Notes: a model not told the origin generated them from the sequence alone. Counted from the stretch's first letter, positions 12,511-30,825 are shown. The stretch: DNA of 64,000 nt from Paralvinella palmiformis (GCA_025642065.1 JAODUP010000041.1:1-64000), one strand, 5' to 3'. Numbers and translations: made by a program.

Positions 12511-14537
12511 TAATTTCATTATTTTTGTCAAATTTAATGTTATCGTCATTTCTCTATTGTTATTGAAGTTATAATAGCTATTCCCGTTGTTGTTGTTGTA
12601 GTTATTGTTGTTGTTATTGTTGTTGTTGTTGTTGTACTGTTTAAAGTCGTTATCATCATCTCCTTTTCTGCTGTTACTGTTTTTGTTGTTGTTGCTGCTG
12701 CTGTTGTTGTTTTACTGTTTAATATTGTCGCCGTTATTCTTGTTGTCCTTTCATCATTTGTTGTTGTTGTTGTTGTTTAAGTTGTTGTAATCTCTATAAT
12801 GTTGTGTTGCAGTATCTGCCAACGTCAGTGATGAGGAAGAAGTTAGTAATTGTATCTCCCAAATCCTACAAATGTCAATTCTTAAACATAAAAATGTCCT
12901 CGAGTTGAAAGCTTTAGCTGTCATCGACGAGATGCCATACTTGGTGCTGCCATTCATGGCTAATGGAGATCTACTTGGATATGTACAGTCTCCACAAAAG
13001 GTTGGCATACCATATAGTAATGGATAACGCTAACATTATTACAATAAATTAATAAAAGTGATTTGAGATTGTTTAGTTTAAATCAGCAAGACCCAATCAT
13101 TGATGACTTTTTAATATTTGATCTGTTAAATGTCTGACCGACCGACCGACCGACCGACCAACTGACTGACTGACTCACTCACTCACTCACCGACTCACTC
13201 ACTCACTTTAAATCATCCGTGTCTCTGTTGTACTTAGAAACTAACAGTTGGCAAATTATTAAAGTTGACATTAGACGTTGCCAGCGGTATGCGGTATCTC
13301 AATGATCACCAAATCATACACTGTGACTTGGCAGCAAGAAATTGTTTGTGAGTAAAACTAACTCTCGCTTTCTCTCTGCGGCTGATGATTGGTGTTTTAC
13401 GGCCACTTCTGTGCATATGGTAGGCTAAATGGGCCGAGCGACCTCCAAAGGTTCTCTCTGTGGGAGTGGGTGCGTGCGCGCGTGTGTATCTGTGTGTGTT
13501 GGGAGGGGGATAGAAGGGCGCCGTTGTTGAATATCACAATTAAGTCGTGTGAATGTTTTTATCAGATGTGTTCTAACTATTAAGTGGCGAAATGAACCAT
13601 CACCCCGAGATAACCACGTGTCCTCGTGTTAAGGTAAATGAATATATATTGTTTGTACTTGTCACATACAGAGTGGATGTCGATACCAATGTGAAGGTAA
13701 GCCACTTTGAAACGGCCCGACAACTACACCAATGCGATTATATAAAGTGTTCTGAGGCTAGGATAGCAGTGAGATGGGCGGCTCCTGAAATATTTACTGA
13801 AAACAAGTTTAAGTTACAAAGTGACGTGGTCAGTTCAACATGCTCTTCATTATGTCTCGCCAACTTAATTCAGTTTAACGTTCTTCCAAAACATCTACAT
13901 TCATTATATTTAAGATTCATCAAACATTCTGACGAAACAATAACAATAACAAAAATAATGATGCTAATAATAATACAATTAATATAAACAACAACAACAA
14001 CAACTGAACACAATTCTGAGGGTGTCACTAAATAGAAAGCTAAATTTCATTTTTGTTAAAATATTTGATTTTCTTCTTCCGTCTTGTTACAGTGGTCTTA
14101 TGGAATTCTATTCTGGGAGGTGTTAACTCGTGGAAAAAGGCCATATGATGACTTCCCGTACAATAAATATGTGCCCACATATATTATCAAGGGTTACAGA
14201 ATGTCACTCCCAGATTATGTTCCAGAAAACGTGTTAGTATATCTATGCCTATCACAGAACAAGTGTTATTATTCTCAGAGCATCATAGTTGTAAAGTTTT
14301 ACCAGGTTTTGGACGCCGTAATTAGTTCTCATCTGTGAGCATCCACTACTGATTGTATCATTATAACAGGAATATGCTGAACATTAAAGTGTGTTTTCTT
14401 CTTTCAGACAGCAAATGGTGTCCGAATGTTGGCAGATGACGGCTAAAAGTAGACCTAGTTTCTCCAACGTTATATCATGCCTAAATGAGACCTTGTCAAA
14501 TTCATTCACTGGTCCTGGAATGCCAACCCTCCGATAG
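7845..14537 (+). CDS. UEV domain-tyrosine pseudokinase fusion protein (5' exon missing)
   Basis: Ten exons join without a frame break: 7845-7929, 9863-10071, 10437-10782, 11188-11358, 12139-12222, 12813-13000, 13238-13347, 13672-13828, 14093-14232 and 14408-14537 (TAG), giving 539 codons. Residues 1-125 form a TSG101-type UEV fold: KYR-like start (YRRPFDV), NFPTEAPNIY, DNNGKV, YLTTW, then HPQSSL as in TSG101. The E2 cysteine position is Ile. A Ser/Pro/Gln-rich linker with a Thr run follows. Kinase residues from about 264: glycine loop GKGNFGIV, VAVKT lysine, HCDLAARNC, HFE instead of DFG, AVRWAAPEIF, SDVWSYGILFWE, CW...RPSF. By eye it is nearest the Axl/Met-like receptor kinases, but no signal peptide or membrane helix is present. 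UEV proteins bind ubiquitin or short motifs, and pseudokinases scaffold; a cytosolic adaptor role is inferred. The intron after 12,222 appears to use GC-AG. The start codon is not identified. Confidence 0.85.
8774..8828. repeat. (AAT)n microsatellite
   Basis: About 18 AAT units with one early interruption, in intron 1 of the UEV-kinase gene. Confidence 0.9.
9718..9823. repeat. (TA)n(GT)n composite microsatellite
   Basis: About 21 TA units switch directly to about 25 GT units just upstream of exon 9,863 of the UEV-kinase gene. Similar composites occur at 10,366, 19,410, 26,868, 41,647 and 42,668. Confidence 0.9.
10128..10434. repeat. (CA)n / (CGCA)n / (TA)n microsatellite cluster in an intron
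   Basis: CA and CGCA-rich tracts at 10,128-10,204 and 10,300-10,369 are followed by about 34 TA units (10,366-10,432). The TA run abuts the acceptor TATACAG at 10,430-10,436, so the pyrimidine tract is replaced by repeat sequence. Confidence 0.85.
10978..11142. repeat. (AAAC)n and (CAT)n microsatellites
   Basis: AAAC units at 10,978-11,012 and CAT units at 11,092-11,142, both in the intron before the kinase-proximal linker exon. Confidence 0.85.
11404..11854. repeat. 66-bp minisatellite, 6.8 copies
   Basis: Near-identical 66-bp units contain TGGTATATGGGAGTGGC and ACATCGATATCCAGATG. They differ only by a rare substitution, for example G to A at about 11,674, so the expansion is recent. The array lies inside the intron between 11,359 and 12,138 of the UEV-kinase gene. 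Because 66 is divisible by three and the unit lacks stops in several frames, it creates long artificial open frames on both strands. They are not genes. Confidence 0.95.
12022..12079. repeat. (TA)n microsatellite
   Basis: About 28 TA units shortly before the glycine-loop exon at 12,139. Confidence 0.9.
12448..12790. repeat. (AAT)n and interrupted (GTT)n tract
   Basis: AAT units (12,448-12,512) are followed by a GTT-rich stretch (12,590-12,790), within the intron following the VAVKT exon. The poly-Leu open frame here is a product of the repeat. Confidence 0.85.
13136..13207. repeat. (GACC)n/(GACT)n/(CACT)n tetranucleotide repeat
   Basis: About 17 tetranucleotide units drift from GACC to GACT to CACT, 30 bases before the exon carrying HCDLAARNC. 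Confidence 0.85.
13382..13451 (-). mobile_element. truncated SINE family 1 tail
   Basis: Only the 3' part is present (complement of GTAAAAC...AGTGGCC and the GGCCCATTTAGCCTACC body), in an intron of the UEV-kinase gene. The tRNA-like head is missing. Confidence 0.75.
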
Positions 14538-15048
14538 CAGCCTGTGAAATAATATATATATATTATCCTTAAATTTCAACAGAATTATCTAGGAAAGATT
14601 GAACTTTTACACCACATGAGGTCGAAAAATATATCATCTGTCATATAATCTTTAATTACGTTATTTCTATATAAAATTAAATACTTAACGAACATCTTGA
14701 ATCAAAATTCAAGTTGATAATTGTGTGAATGACTTTCATGAGTCGGATTAACTTGAAGTAATAATTGTATCTGAGCTAGATAATGACCACATTATGTGTG
14801 ATAAAAGATATGAAAGTCATAAAGTTTAGATGCAGTACATCCTGTTTTAGAAAATAACGATATAAAGTTACAATTGATATAAATAAATATTAAAGTGAAG
14901 CATTAATTGTCATTGGGAAGACGGTAGATAATACACCTGAGTTATTTGATAGAGCAAATTATTAAGCGGAGCAAGATTCCACATGGTATTTTGATATGAA
15001 ACTGACAGCGGATAGTATTTCTAACAACACTTATCTTCGTAGTCCGGA
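14538..15048. other. 3' flank of the UEV-kinase gene, no further gene
   Basis: AT-rich. It probably holds the 3' UTR of the UEV-kinase gene. No canonical AATAAA is obvious close to the stop; AATAAATATTAAAG at about 14,881 is a possible late signal. Confidence 0.35.
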
Positions 15049-15698
15049 TTAACGAATCGCGCTTCCAGCCACCGAGTATATGACCACCTGGATGCATCTT
15101 CTTTTCTCGATCAACCCAAGTGGTTTGTAGATGATCAATCCAGTCAGTATCACTAATATTATCATGGGTATCAGTATGTATACAGACAGACTGACAAGGT
15201 ATAATGGAGCGCTTTGATCCTCTTTCAACGTATTTTTAACGTAGTACACCAGGTAAAAGGAGAACAATTCCTACATTAAACCAATAATGATGTAAGTGTT
15301 ACGATTTGAGTTGAAGGCCACAAATCTTTCAACTGATATTATAGCCACGAGCCAGGATTAAGAGTATTCAACAATGCCATACAGCCAGAAGAACTTACAC
15401 CCTCCAACTGACAGAGCACGGGGATCACCTCCTAGTAAGCTAGGGCGCCTCGTCTAGTTGGTAGCGCGTTGGATCACAGATCACTACCACCCGAGTTCGA
15501 ACCTCAGCGTGGGCATATCTGAAGGTGTTTCATCTTTGACGTCGCTTCATTACATAAGGATAGGCTGCTGAGAAATGTGTTGACGGAGATCATCCAACAT
15601 TGAGGCATCATCATGACGAATGGTCAGCGAGTTGTATTCTACTCCTAGAACAAGCAATGTTGGTACAAGTACACAATCCAGCACACTATCTAAATCCT
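15049..15698 (-). pseudogene. rhodopsin-like (class A) GPCR pseudogene, broken by a SINE
   Basis: Read on the minus strand, 15,698-15,562 encodes a TM1-like helix (VLVPTLLVLGVEYNSLTI). After the SINE at 15,443-15,561, one frame gives TM3 with the conserved Cys and the segment SWLVAIISVERFVAF (the E/DRY region), a TM4-like stretch and a TM5 helix (VYILIPMIILVILTGLII) ending near 15,049. Two in-frame stops interrupt it (after GIVEYS and GLM), TM2 is missing and no TM6-7 was found. Exact GPCR subfamily is not recognisable. It is clearly non-functional as a full receptor. Confidence 0.6.
15443..15561 (+). mobile_element. SINE family 1, 3'-truncated copy
   Basis: tRNA-like head GGGCGCCTCGTCTAG, B box GTTCGAACCTC and the start of the body (TCTGAAGGTGTTTCATC). 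It lies inside the GPCR pseudogene. Confidence 0.75.
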
Positions 15699-16490
15699 TC
15701 AATAACGTGACATTTGTCTTCCATGTCTAATTTAGTTGTTTTCTCTATTTTATCTATTTCAGCAATGATGTAATAATTTGACTTGAAAACATAAAACCCT
15801 TTACCTGAAATAAATAGTAAATACATAAAATCCTCAGATAATTTATTGAAAAACGAACTCAACTGTTCTATTGTAACAATGTCCTGCAGCATGTATCAAC
15901 AACGAAAGAAGGCATTGCGACTGACTTAGTTATAACTCGATATGTGTTGCTTGATAGTACTTGAACACAATGATTAGGAATACATACTACATACTAATTA
16001 ACAGCTGTAACAACACAACACCTCTCTATAAAGTGTCCCAGAAACTAACCAACTACTGCTATTATAACTGCTATACAAATCCTTTACAACCAAATATTAA
16101 ATAACGAGCACTAGCACTTATGTTAAAGAAGAAAGCGAACTTTATCCCTGTCACAGCATGTAGCATATACTCTTTCAGGAAAAGTTGTGGAAGGTGTTTC
16201 TTCTATGTTGAGAACTTGTGCGTAATGTCAGTCATTGAATATTTTGAATATGTGGTAATACTCGAGCAGCTGGGATAGTTAAGATATCGTGATGATGTTG
16301 AAAGAATTGTTAGTTTATTGTTTGATAAAACCAATGACGCTAATTTAAGAGATACAAACAAAAACAAGGATAGAGTATCCTAATTAGTTTGACTTGTAAA
16401 ATCCAGATACATATAAAATACCAAACTAACAGAAATTACATATTGTTGATTCGTAATTTACTGTGACGCTAACCGTCAATGAATTCTTCC
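15699..16490. other. intergenic; possible N-terminal remnant of the GPCR pseudogene
   Basis: A 68-codon minus-strand frame (15,686-15,892) lies just upstream of the TM1-like segment in a different frame. It may be the frameshifted extracellular N-terminus of the GPCR relic, or chance. The rest shows nothing. Confidence 0.25.
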
Positions 16491-16503
16491 TGGCTTCTCT
16501 AGA

Positions 16504-16705
16504 TTGATGATGATGATGATGATGATTGATGTTTTACGGCCACTTTTGTGCACAAGGTAGGCTAAATGGACCGACCCACCTCCAAAGGTAATGAGACGAA
16601 GTGAAAGACGAAACAACCTTCAGATATGCCCACGCCGGGATTCGAACACGGGTGGTAGTGATCTGTGGTCCAACACGCTACCGCTAGACCACAGAGGCGC
16701 CCCTG
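16504..16705 (-). mobile_element. SINE family 1 with exact 13-bp target-site duplication
   Basis: A full-length minus-strand copy with the (GAT)n tail at the left, flanked by TGGCTTCTCTAGA at 16,491-16,503 and again at 16,706-16,718. This duplication fixes both ends of the element. Confidence 0.92.
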
Positions 16706-16718
16706 TGGCTTCTCTAGA

Positions 16719-17246
16719 GAGGTATAATATTCGATGGAAGACACATCCACAAAAACCAAAGAGTTTAAAAAATTGATATCTTCTAATGCGTCGAAGTGGG
16801 ATGGCTTAAAGAATAATATTTATTACAAGATGATCTCCAAATATTAGTTTCATTAGAAATACTTTGGCAAAATATTTTACGAGACCTAATAACAAATTCT
16901 AACTAAACACACGTGGTACATTCCCATTTTATATCTTCAGTATAAACACAAGTTCATATCTTCAGCTACATGTATGTGTTGTTAATAAGAAATGTTGACG
17001 ATTGATCGATCGTTTTATCACAAATGTACCTTAGCGCCGATTGATTGGCAAATAAGGGATGGAGAAGGGGTTAATGCCAGCCACTCGGTAGAAGGAACTA
17101 TATTGGAAATAAATGTTCACACTTTCGTGTTTCATGATAACAGATCATGACACGAACCGTTGAATATGAATAGAGACAAATACTAAAAAACCATGAATGG
17201 TTTATTCAAGCCTTGTGATGTAACATGTCCATGATCAATTAATATC
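16719..17246. other. intergenic, no gene recognised
   Basis: AT-rich non-coding sequence without clear repeats. Confidence 0.45.
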
Positions 17247-17453
17247 TTAATTCAACGTTAAATAATCACTAATTGGATCCTTGTTATCTTGTTGTGTTTT
17301 GCATGTAACAAGGTTGAAAGGATTATGAATGTTAGAGATCTGGCGGCAGTTAATGCAAAAGTTGTTTGAAGCAATGCGAGTGTTTAAAGCAAAGTAAAAT
17401 AAGGCCACGCCAATAGTAAGTGCACACAATTTAGTTCCTGAAAAATATGCCAT
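17247..17453 (-). CDS. possible small secreted cysteine-containing peptide
   Basis: A 68-codon minus-strand frame with an ATG start. Residues 1-28 resemble a signal peptide (LCALTIGVALFYFAL), followed by FCINCRQ and a further Cys, loosely like the start of a Ly6-type protein. No second exon was found and no homologue is recognised. It may be a chance frame. Confidence 0.2.
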   Translation of the reverse strand: MAYFSGTKLCALTIGVALFYFALNTRIASNNFCINCRQISNIHNPFNLVTCKTQQDNKDPISDYLTLN

Positions 17454-18715
17454 TTCAATGGTATTTTAAAATTTCAGATTTTCTGATCAGCGCCCAAATT
17501 AGTAACCAATAACACATGATACCCGGTTATCAAGTATGATTGATATGTGCAAGATTGCTGCAATTCATTAGACTATTCCACCTAAATTCGGGTACCTTTT
17601 CATTGAAACCTGTGTAGATTAATGTCATCAAACGTAAATAATCATATACCCAACAGACAGACGTAGTATATTATCTTAGTATAGGATCAATGGATGGACG
17701 TGTATATCAAGTTGTCACTAAAAATGTATTATGTTATCATCAAATATACAAACCCAATATTGCAGCAGAAATTAATTTCTGCTAAAAGGTAAAATAATTT
17801 AATCCAATACACACATGTTAAGTTTCGAAATCTGTGGGAGATTTACACGTAATGGGAGAGTCTCGGGAATATGGGCCTTTTAACGTAAATCGGAGGATCT
17901 TGGAAAATCGGGGTTTTAAACGTAAATAGGAGGGTTTCGGGGATTTATACATAAACCGGTTGGTCTAAGGTAACAAAATACTTTCCATGACTGTCAATGC
18001 CACATTTTATTATCACTGAACACAAACCATTTACCTAAAATCGAGATCACATACAGTTTACTTATAAAAAGAGCGCTTCCGTTTAAACTGCGGGAGATCT
18101 GTTCTATCTCGCGAGTGTGGCGGGAGATTTGATGAAATTGCGGGAGACTTAACAACTATGCCGATAATGACAATTGGACAATAATTTATTCCAGGTAATA
18201 CGGCCGTTTCAGCTGGAAATTTACTCATCCGTCTTATTTATGTTATCTGAGACGTGAATCGTGATAATAGTGTTGATTTATATTAGACTGAATGATGTAA
18301 CAGCGGAATTGAGATTTTTATATCTAACGATTTTCGGTTATCTATGACTCTATAAATGTAGAAAAATTGAGTTGTTTCGCTTTATTTTCATAGAACAGAG
18401 GTTTTGATTTTATTTATCAGCAATTAATAACTTAAGATATATTCAGAAAGAAAACGAGTGAAGAAACTTATAACCCGAATGCCTTTTTTCATATTCTTTA
18501 CATTGTCCTTGTGCATCACGAGTAATTTAGAAATATACCGTATCTAATTTCGGGAGGATTTAGATGGCAATGACTTCTTTTTCATTATTAAGTTTGATCA
18601 TTGTTTTGTTTTTCATTCGTTTCTTTTCGTCTCATCAACATTATGACCTTGGCAGATATTCCATCGGACGCTACCAATAGTAAATGTACCTCTCATGTAT
18701 CTAGCAATTGTGTGA
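17454..18715. other. intergenic with degenerate G-rich repeats
   Basis: Around 17,830-17,960 and 18,088-18,150 related words recur (CGGGAGAT, ACGTAAATCGGAGG, GGGAGACTT), suggesting a decayed tandem repeat or old transposon. No gene is seen. Confidence 0.35.
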
Positions 18716-19216
18716 CTATTGCTGGAAATTTGGCATGACATGTGACAAATAGATATCGAAGTAATTTGAAATTAAACATGAATCTAAAACGCAGGAAGAC
18801 ACGAAACGAGTTTTCATAGCTGGATTTGAGTACCGGGCAATGTATTCGAAATGTATTACACAAACCATATAAAAATTAGGTTGATCGTAGCTCTCTTTCA
18901 TCAAAATGCTGTCTTTGGTTTTATTTTCGAAATGCAGGTATTTTATCTTCAACGAGTTGATCCTTTTGATGTTATGGTAACTTTCACATTCTGACACAAC
19001 TCTTTTGCGATGTGCGATGTGTATTGCTGTCTTCCACATACTCGGAATGAAAATGGAAGTACCTTTCTTTGTATGTTCTATTGCTGCATGCATCGAGTCA
19101 CATTCCATTCGTGCGTGGCCAAGCCCAACTTCGGACTTTGTGGTCAAAGCAGAAGCAATAACGTATTCCTGCATTCCTCCATTAGCCGGTGGAGGTATCA
19201 GAGAATAGGATGACAT
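18716..19216 (-). pseudogene. fragment of a transposase-like protein (GHxxMECDSMH motif)
   Basis: A 166-codon minus-strand frame beginning MSSYSLIPPP. The central part GHARMECDSMHAAIE, followed by IFIPSMWKTAIHIAHRKR, resembles a conserved block (GHTxMExDSxHxxIE...P.dW......AR) in transposase-like proteins abundant in invertebrate genomes; this is recalled pattern knowledge, not a search. Only this block is seen. Upstream regions are absent, so it is treated as a fragment. The last 60 residues look less conserved. Confidence 0.45.
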
Positions 19217-20299
<1,083 letters not shown>

Positions 20300-21008
20300 G
20301 ATAATACCATGATTGAACGTGCTTGTAGTTCCCGTGGAATACTCATACAGCTTCTCACTGACATAACCTCTGATGATTCTATAGAAGTCCGTGTAGAACT
20401 CGGCAAACCAGCGACTATTAAGCGGTCACTGCGTCACGAGCGAGCAAAATACCTACCAAAAAATCACAAACTCAGTCGGAGATCTGGTTTTAGAAGATGG
20501 GTGGACTAGGACTAGCGATAGAGATAAATATTTTATCTATGACAATGGTGTAGACTCATCCAACCTTGGTACAGATGAGGGAATGCGACACCTTGTGAGT
20601 TCCACTATCTTGTTCCTGAATGTGACATTCAACGTTGCTTCATCACTATTCAGCCAACACGATGTGATTCGTGCACCCATATGCGATCCTTCTGTCACTT
20701 GTTTTTACGAGTTCATGAGCAACAATAACAAGTCGGCGTATGAGAAATTCCTCTGACCCATACAGGATCGGTGCGACAGCTTCAGATTCCAGGCTGATCC
20801 CATTTCTGTTACCATGGCTTTTGATTTAGCTTCTGTGAAGGCTGTGATATCAAACTTCGGTCTCCGAGTCAAGATCCATGGCTACCATCTGATACAGAAT
20901 ACACGAGTAAAGTACAGAGTTTGAGGCTGGTCACTGGCTACTGTGAGGAGGAGGATGTCAGGTACTTCTGTGACATGCTTCGTGATCTGGCCTTTCTACC
21001 ACTTATGT
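20300..21008 (+). pseudogene. MULE transposase relic
   Basis: Translating through frame changes gives, in order: KPATIKRSLRHER and LPKN; then DGWTRTSDRDKYFIYDNG (FLYWCH-like region); then LNVTFNVASSLFSQ, matching the first catalytic block 'DGTF..aP.lF.Q'; VTCFYEFMSNNNKSAYEKFL; IQDRCDSFRFQADP; AFDLASVKAVISNFG; HGYHLIQN (the C2H2-type HG.fHl.Q block); and YCEEEDVRYFCDMLRDLAF with LP. The order and spacing are those of Mutator-like element transposases. It carries at least two frameshifts and an in-frame TGA (20,755), and the first catalytic Asp is Asn, so it is inactive. Confidence 0.8.
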
Positions 21009-21181
21009 AATTATTTCATTATAGCTGATACCATATATCATACATGGTTAAATAACACTCTATTAGTATGACTCACTTGTAAAACTTCCGTATTACACAG
21101 TTATCGGTGTCCTGTTGGTATTTTTAGATAAAGTGTTTTTAATATAAAGTTATATCATTTATGCCGGTACCGACTACAGAC

Positions 21182-28091
<6,910 letters not shown>

Positions 28092-28828
28092 TTGTACACC
28101 AAACCAAAGAAGAAAAGAAACCGAAAGTCAAAGATGGACAAAGTAAGTAAAGAGAACGAAGCAACGAAATCCGGAAATGAAAAAAACAAAAAATAAGGTC
28201 AATCCTTGTTTGTTGAGCTGTCTTTATAAATCGACGGAGAAGATCACCAAAGTTAGTTATTTTGATATTAGAAGTCTGTCACAGTTCGTTAATGTATACA
28301 TTGATTTAACGCATTCGTGGCTTCAGTATTGATTTTAATTACCATTATGTTGAATATGAAGTTAAATTCAATGTATGCACCATTGTGAAGTATTAGTACT
28401 TTGTGTTTAACTTAGTCATTTAGTATTCCATATGTAGCTACTGTAAATCGGTAAATGATGGCGTGGCTTTAAGTTGGCGAATTCTTGGTTCTAAAATTAG
28501 CGAATTTCGTCATTTTATCTCTGATATAAAGTATGACATATATGTGTAAATTCACGAATATTGTCTCAAATCACACCTTCAAAACACTCCGACAGTTGTA
28601 TTTTATTTGTAAATTTCACCGTAAGTAAACACGCGGTCACACGCGGGATTATTTATTCTTATCCCATCATGCAGCACTTTCAAGGGAAGTCGTATAGAGC
28701 ATGTATGGTGAATGGTCAGTAATTCACTTGAAATAACACGGTTCATTAACGTGAAAAACATGCTGAAGTGCAACTTTCACAAATACAGAACAGTTATTAA
28801 TGTGAAGGGTCAAACGGAAACTCTTTTT
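28092..28828. other. 3' flank of the lectin receptor
   Basis: The receptor reading frame stays open for 34 more codons after its TAA (28,092-28,193; LYTKPKKKRNRK... Lys-rich) before the next TAA at 28,194. Beyond that the sequence is AT-rich 3' UTR or intergenic. Confidence 0.45.
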
Positions 28829-30405
28829 GGTAAATAGTGAAACCCTTATTTGCTACTAAGAGTGATAATGTTATGAATGAGATCATAGTAATGGAAAATA
28901 ATGTAATAGAGAACGATCCTGGTAATGTCAGCAATATAATGAATGAATACTATGTTAATATTACAATATCTATCGGTAATGATGACTCCATATCAATCGA
29001 TGATCAGTTTGAGGATATAATAAAAACTCATCCAAGACACCTCAGTATACTCCGTATAAAAGAATCAATAAAATATGATAGACACTTTTTATTTAGTCAT
29101 GTTAATGTTGTAAATGTATGTAAACGACTATCTGACTTAAACCCTCGTAAAGCACCTGGGTATGACGCTATCCCACCAAATGTACTTTGCCATCCTACGA
29201 TGTGGCTAATTATCAAACGTATTCAGAACTCCAAATTTCCGGATAATCTTAAGTCAGCCGAAATATCACCTATTTTTATATAAGGTAACACGTACGACAA
29301 AAAGAATTACCGACCAGTCAGTATCCTTCCATGTTTCAACAAAATTTGAGGGTATTCTTATAGATCAGATGTATAACATTATGAGCCCATTACTGTCACC
29401 ATTATTTTTAGAATTCAAAATGGGTCATAACTGTCAAAATGTACTACTGAGATTAATTGACAAATGTAAATATAATATTGATGAAAAATTTCAATATATT
29501 TTATTTAGCAAGACCAAATTAGAAAACAGCATTGTGGTAGATAACATTAGTCTCACGCCTCAGGTCTCAGTCAAACTGTTAGGTATCCACATTGACCATA
29601 CACTTACCTTTAATGGACATATATCGGCAACCTGCAAAAAGGCAGGACACCAATTAAATGCTATTGGTCGATTGTCAAATATATTGAATAAGAAAGAAAA
29701 ATATGTATTGTTTGAATGTTTCATTATGTCACATTTTAACTACCATCCAACTGTCTGGCATTTCTGCAAACTATCAGATATTAAGAAAATAGAAAATATA
29801 CAGAAACGGGTTTTACGCTATATCATAAAAGATTATTCATCCATGTATACAGAATTACGAAATATGGCTTGCAAACCTCTTCTGTGTGTACATAGAATCA
29901 AGCTTATTATGATTGAAATATTTAAATTTGTTCATAAAATAGGACCTAGTTATCTACATGAACTATTTTCTCGAAAGATGGATATTCATAATTTCAGAGG
30001 TTCATTCATGGTTACGATGCCTAAATTTATAACTATATAGTATGGTAAGCACTCTTTGAGATATGAAGGGGCTCAAATGTGGAATCAGTTAGATGACGAT
30101 ATTAAACGAGTTATTAATCTAAAGGTATTTAGAAGGCGTATAAAGAAATAAAAAGGTTCTATTTAATCTTGTTTTAATTGTACACAATGTTCACTGAATT
30201 TAATGTGATAGTACCTTACTAATATGGAATGTATTAATCAAGATTCAGTCTTCATCATGTTCATCCGTTATATGTCACATCATTGCATCACATTCGTTCA
30301 ATCTTTAATCATAATATCATCTTATTTATATTCGGTTAATAGCTTATAGCTAATGTTACTTGTATTACCGAAGTGAAATAAAGTTTTATCTTATATTTTA
30401 TCTTA
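28829..30405 (+). mobile_element. LINE-X copy 1 (CR1/Jockey-group retrotransposon), internally deleted
   Basis: The reverse transcriptase N-terminal region is readable (LNPRKAPGYDAIPPNVL, then KKNYRPVSILPC after an in-frame TAA at 29,281). A deletion removes the block expected to hold the SKAFDCL and YADD motifs. The frame then resumes at 'FSKTKLENSI' and runs through VKLLGIHID, HISATCKKAGHQLNAIGRL and ENIQKRVLRYI. The C-terminus (SLRYEGAQMWNQL...KVFRRRIKK) and a 3' tail of AATAAAGTTTTATCTTA repeats match copy 2 at 35,360-39,435. Inactive. Confidence 0.8.
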
Positions 30406-30648
30406 ATAAATGATTATCATAATTAGGTGTTTTTTTTTGTAGCAACCACATCCCATGATGCATAATATTGACAATGCGTTCAACTGATTTGATAAGTTTC
30501 AATGCTTTTGCTGTGAAATAAACATTTGCAATACTAAATATAAATAGCTTATTGACCAAAGTTTAATTTAATTGTTGTATGGAATCTCATACTATAGATA
30601 ACAATAGTATATCCTCATAACTGTGAGATTTGATGGTGTATTAGTTTG
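30406..30648. other. short spacer
   Basis: AT-rich, nothing recognised. Confidence 0.4.
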
Positions 30649-30743
30649 TAGATCGCATGAGCGGCAAATGCTGACGATCGTTTTAATTTGGCTACTTTTT
30701 GCAATTCGCCAAATTAAAACGGTCGTCAACATTTGCCGATCTA
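30649..30743. repeat. large imperfect hairpin (inverted repeat)
   Basis: Arms 30,662-30,692 and 30,708-30,738 are 31 bp with two mismatches and a 15-nt loop. Outer TAGATCG / CGATCTA extend the pairing. It may be a foldback MITE remnant. Confidence 0.8.
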
Positions 30744-30825
30744 CTGTTGTAGACACAACACAATTTTATCACATGTTCAAATCAAACTACTTTGTTGATT
30801 GACACACCGATAGGTCATCAAAAAC

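Noticed and set aside
11188..14537. Conventional receptor tyrosine kinase (Axl/Met type)
   Set aside because: The domain resembles those receptors, but the upstream in-phase exons encode a UEV domain and linker, with no signal peptide or membrane helix between 7.8 and 14.5 kb.
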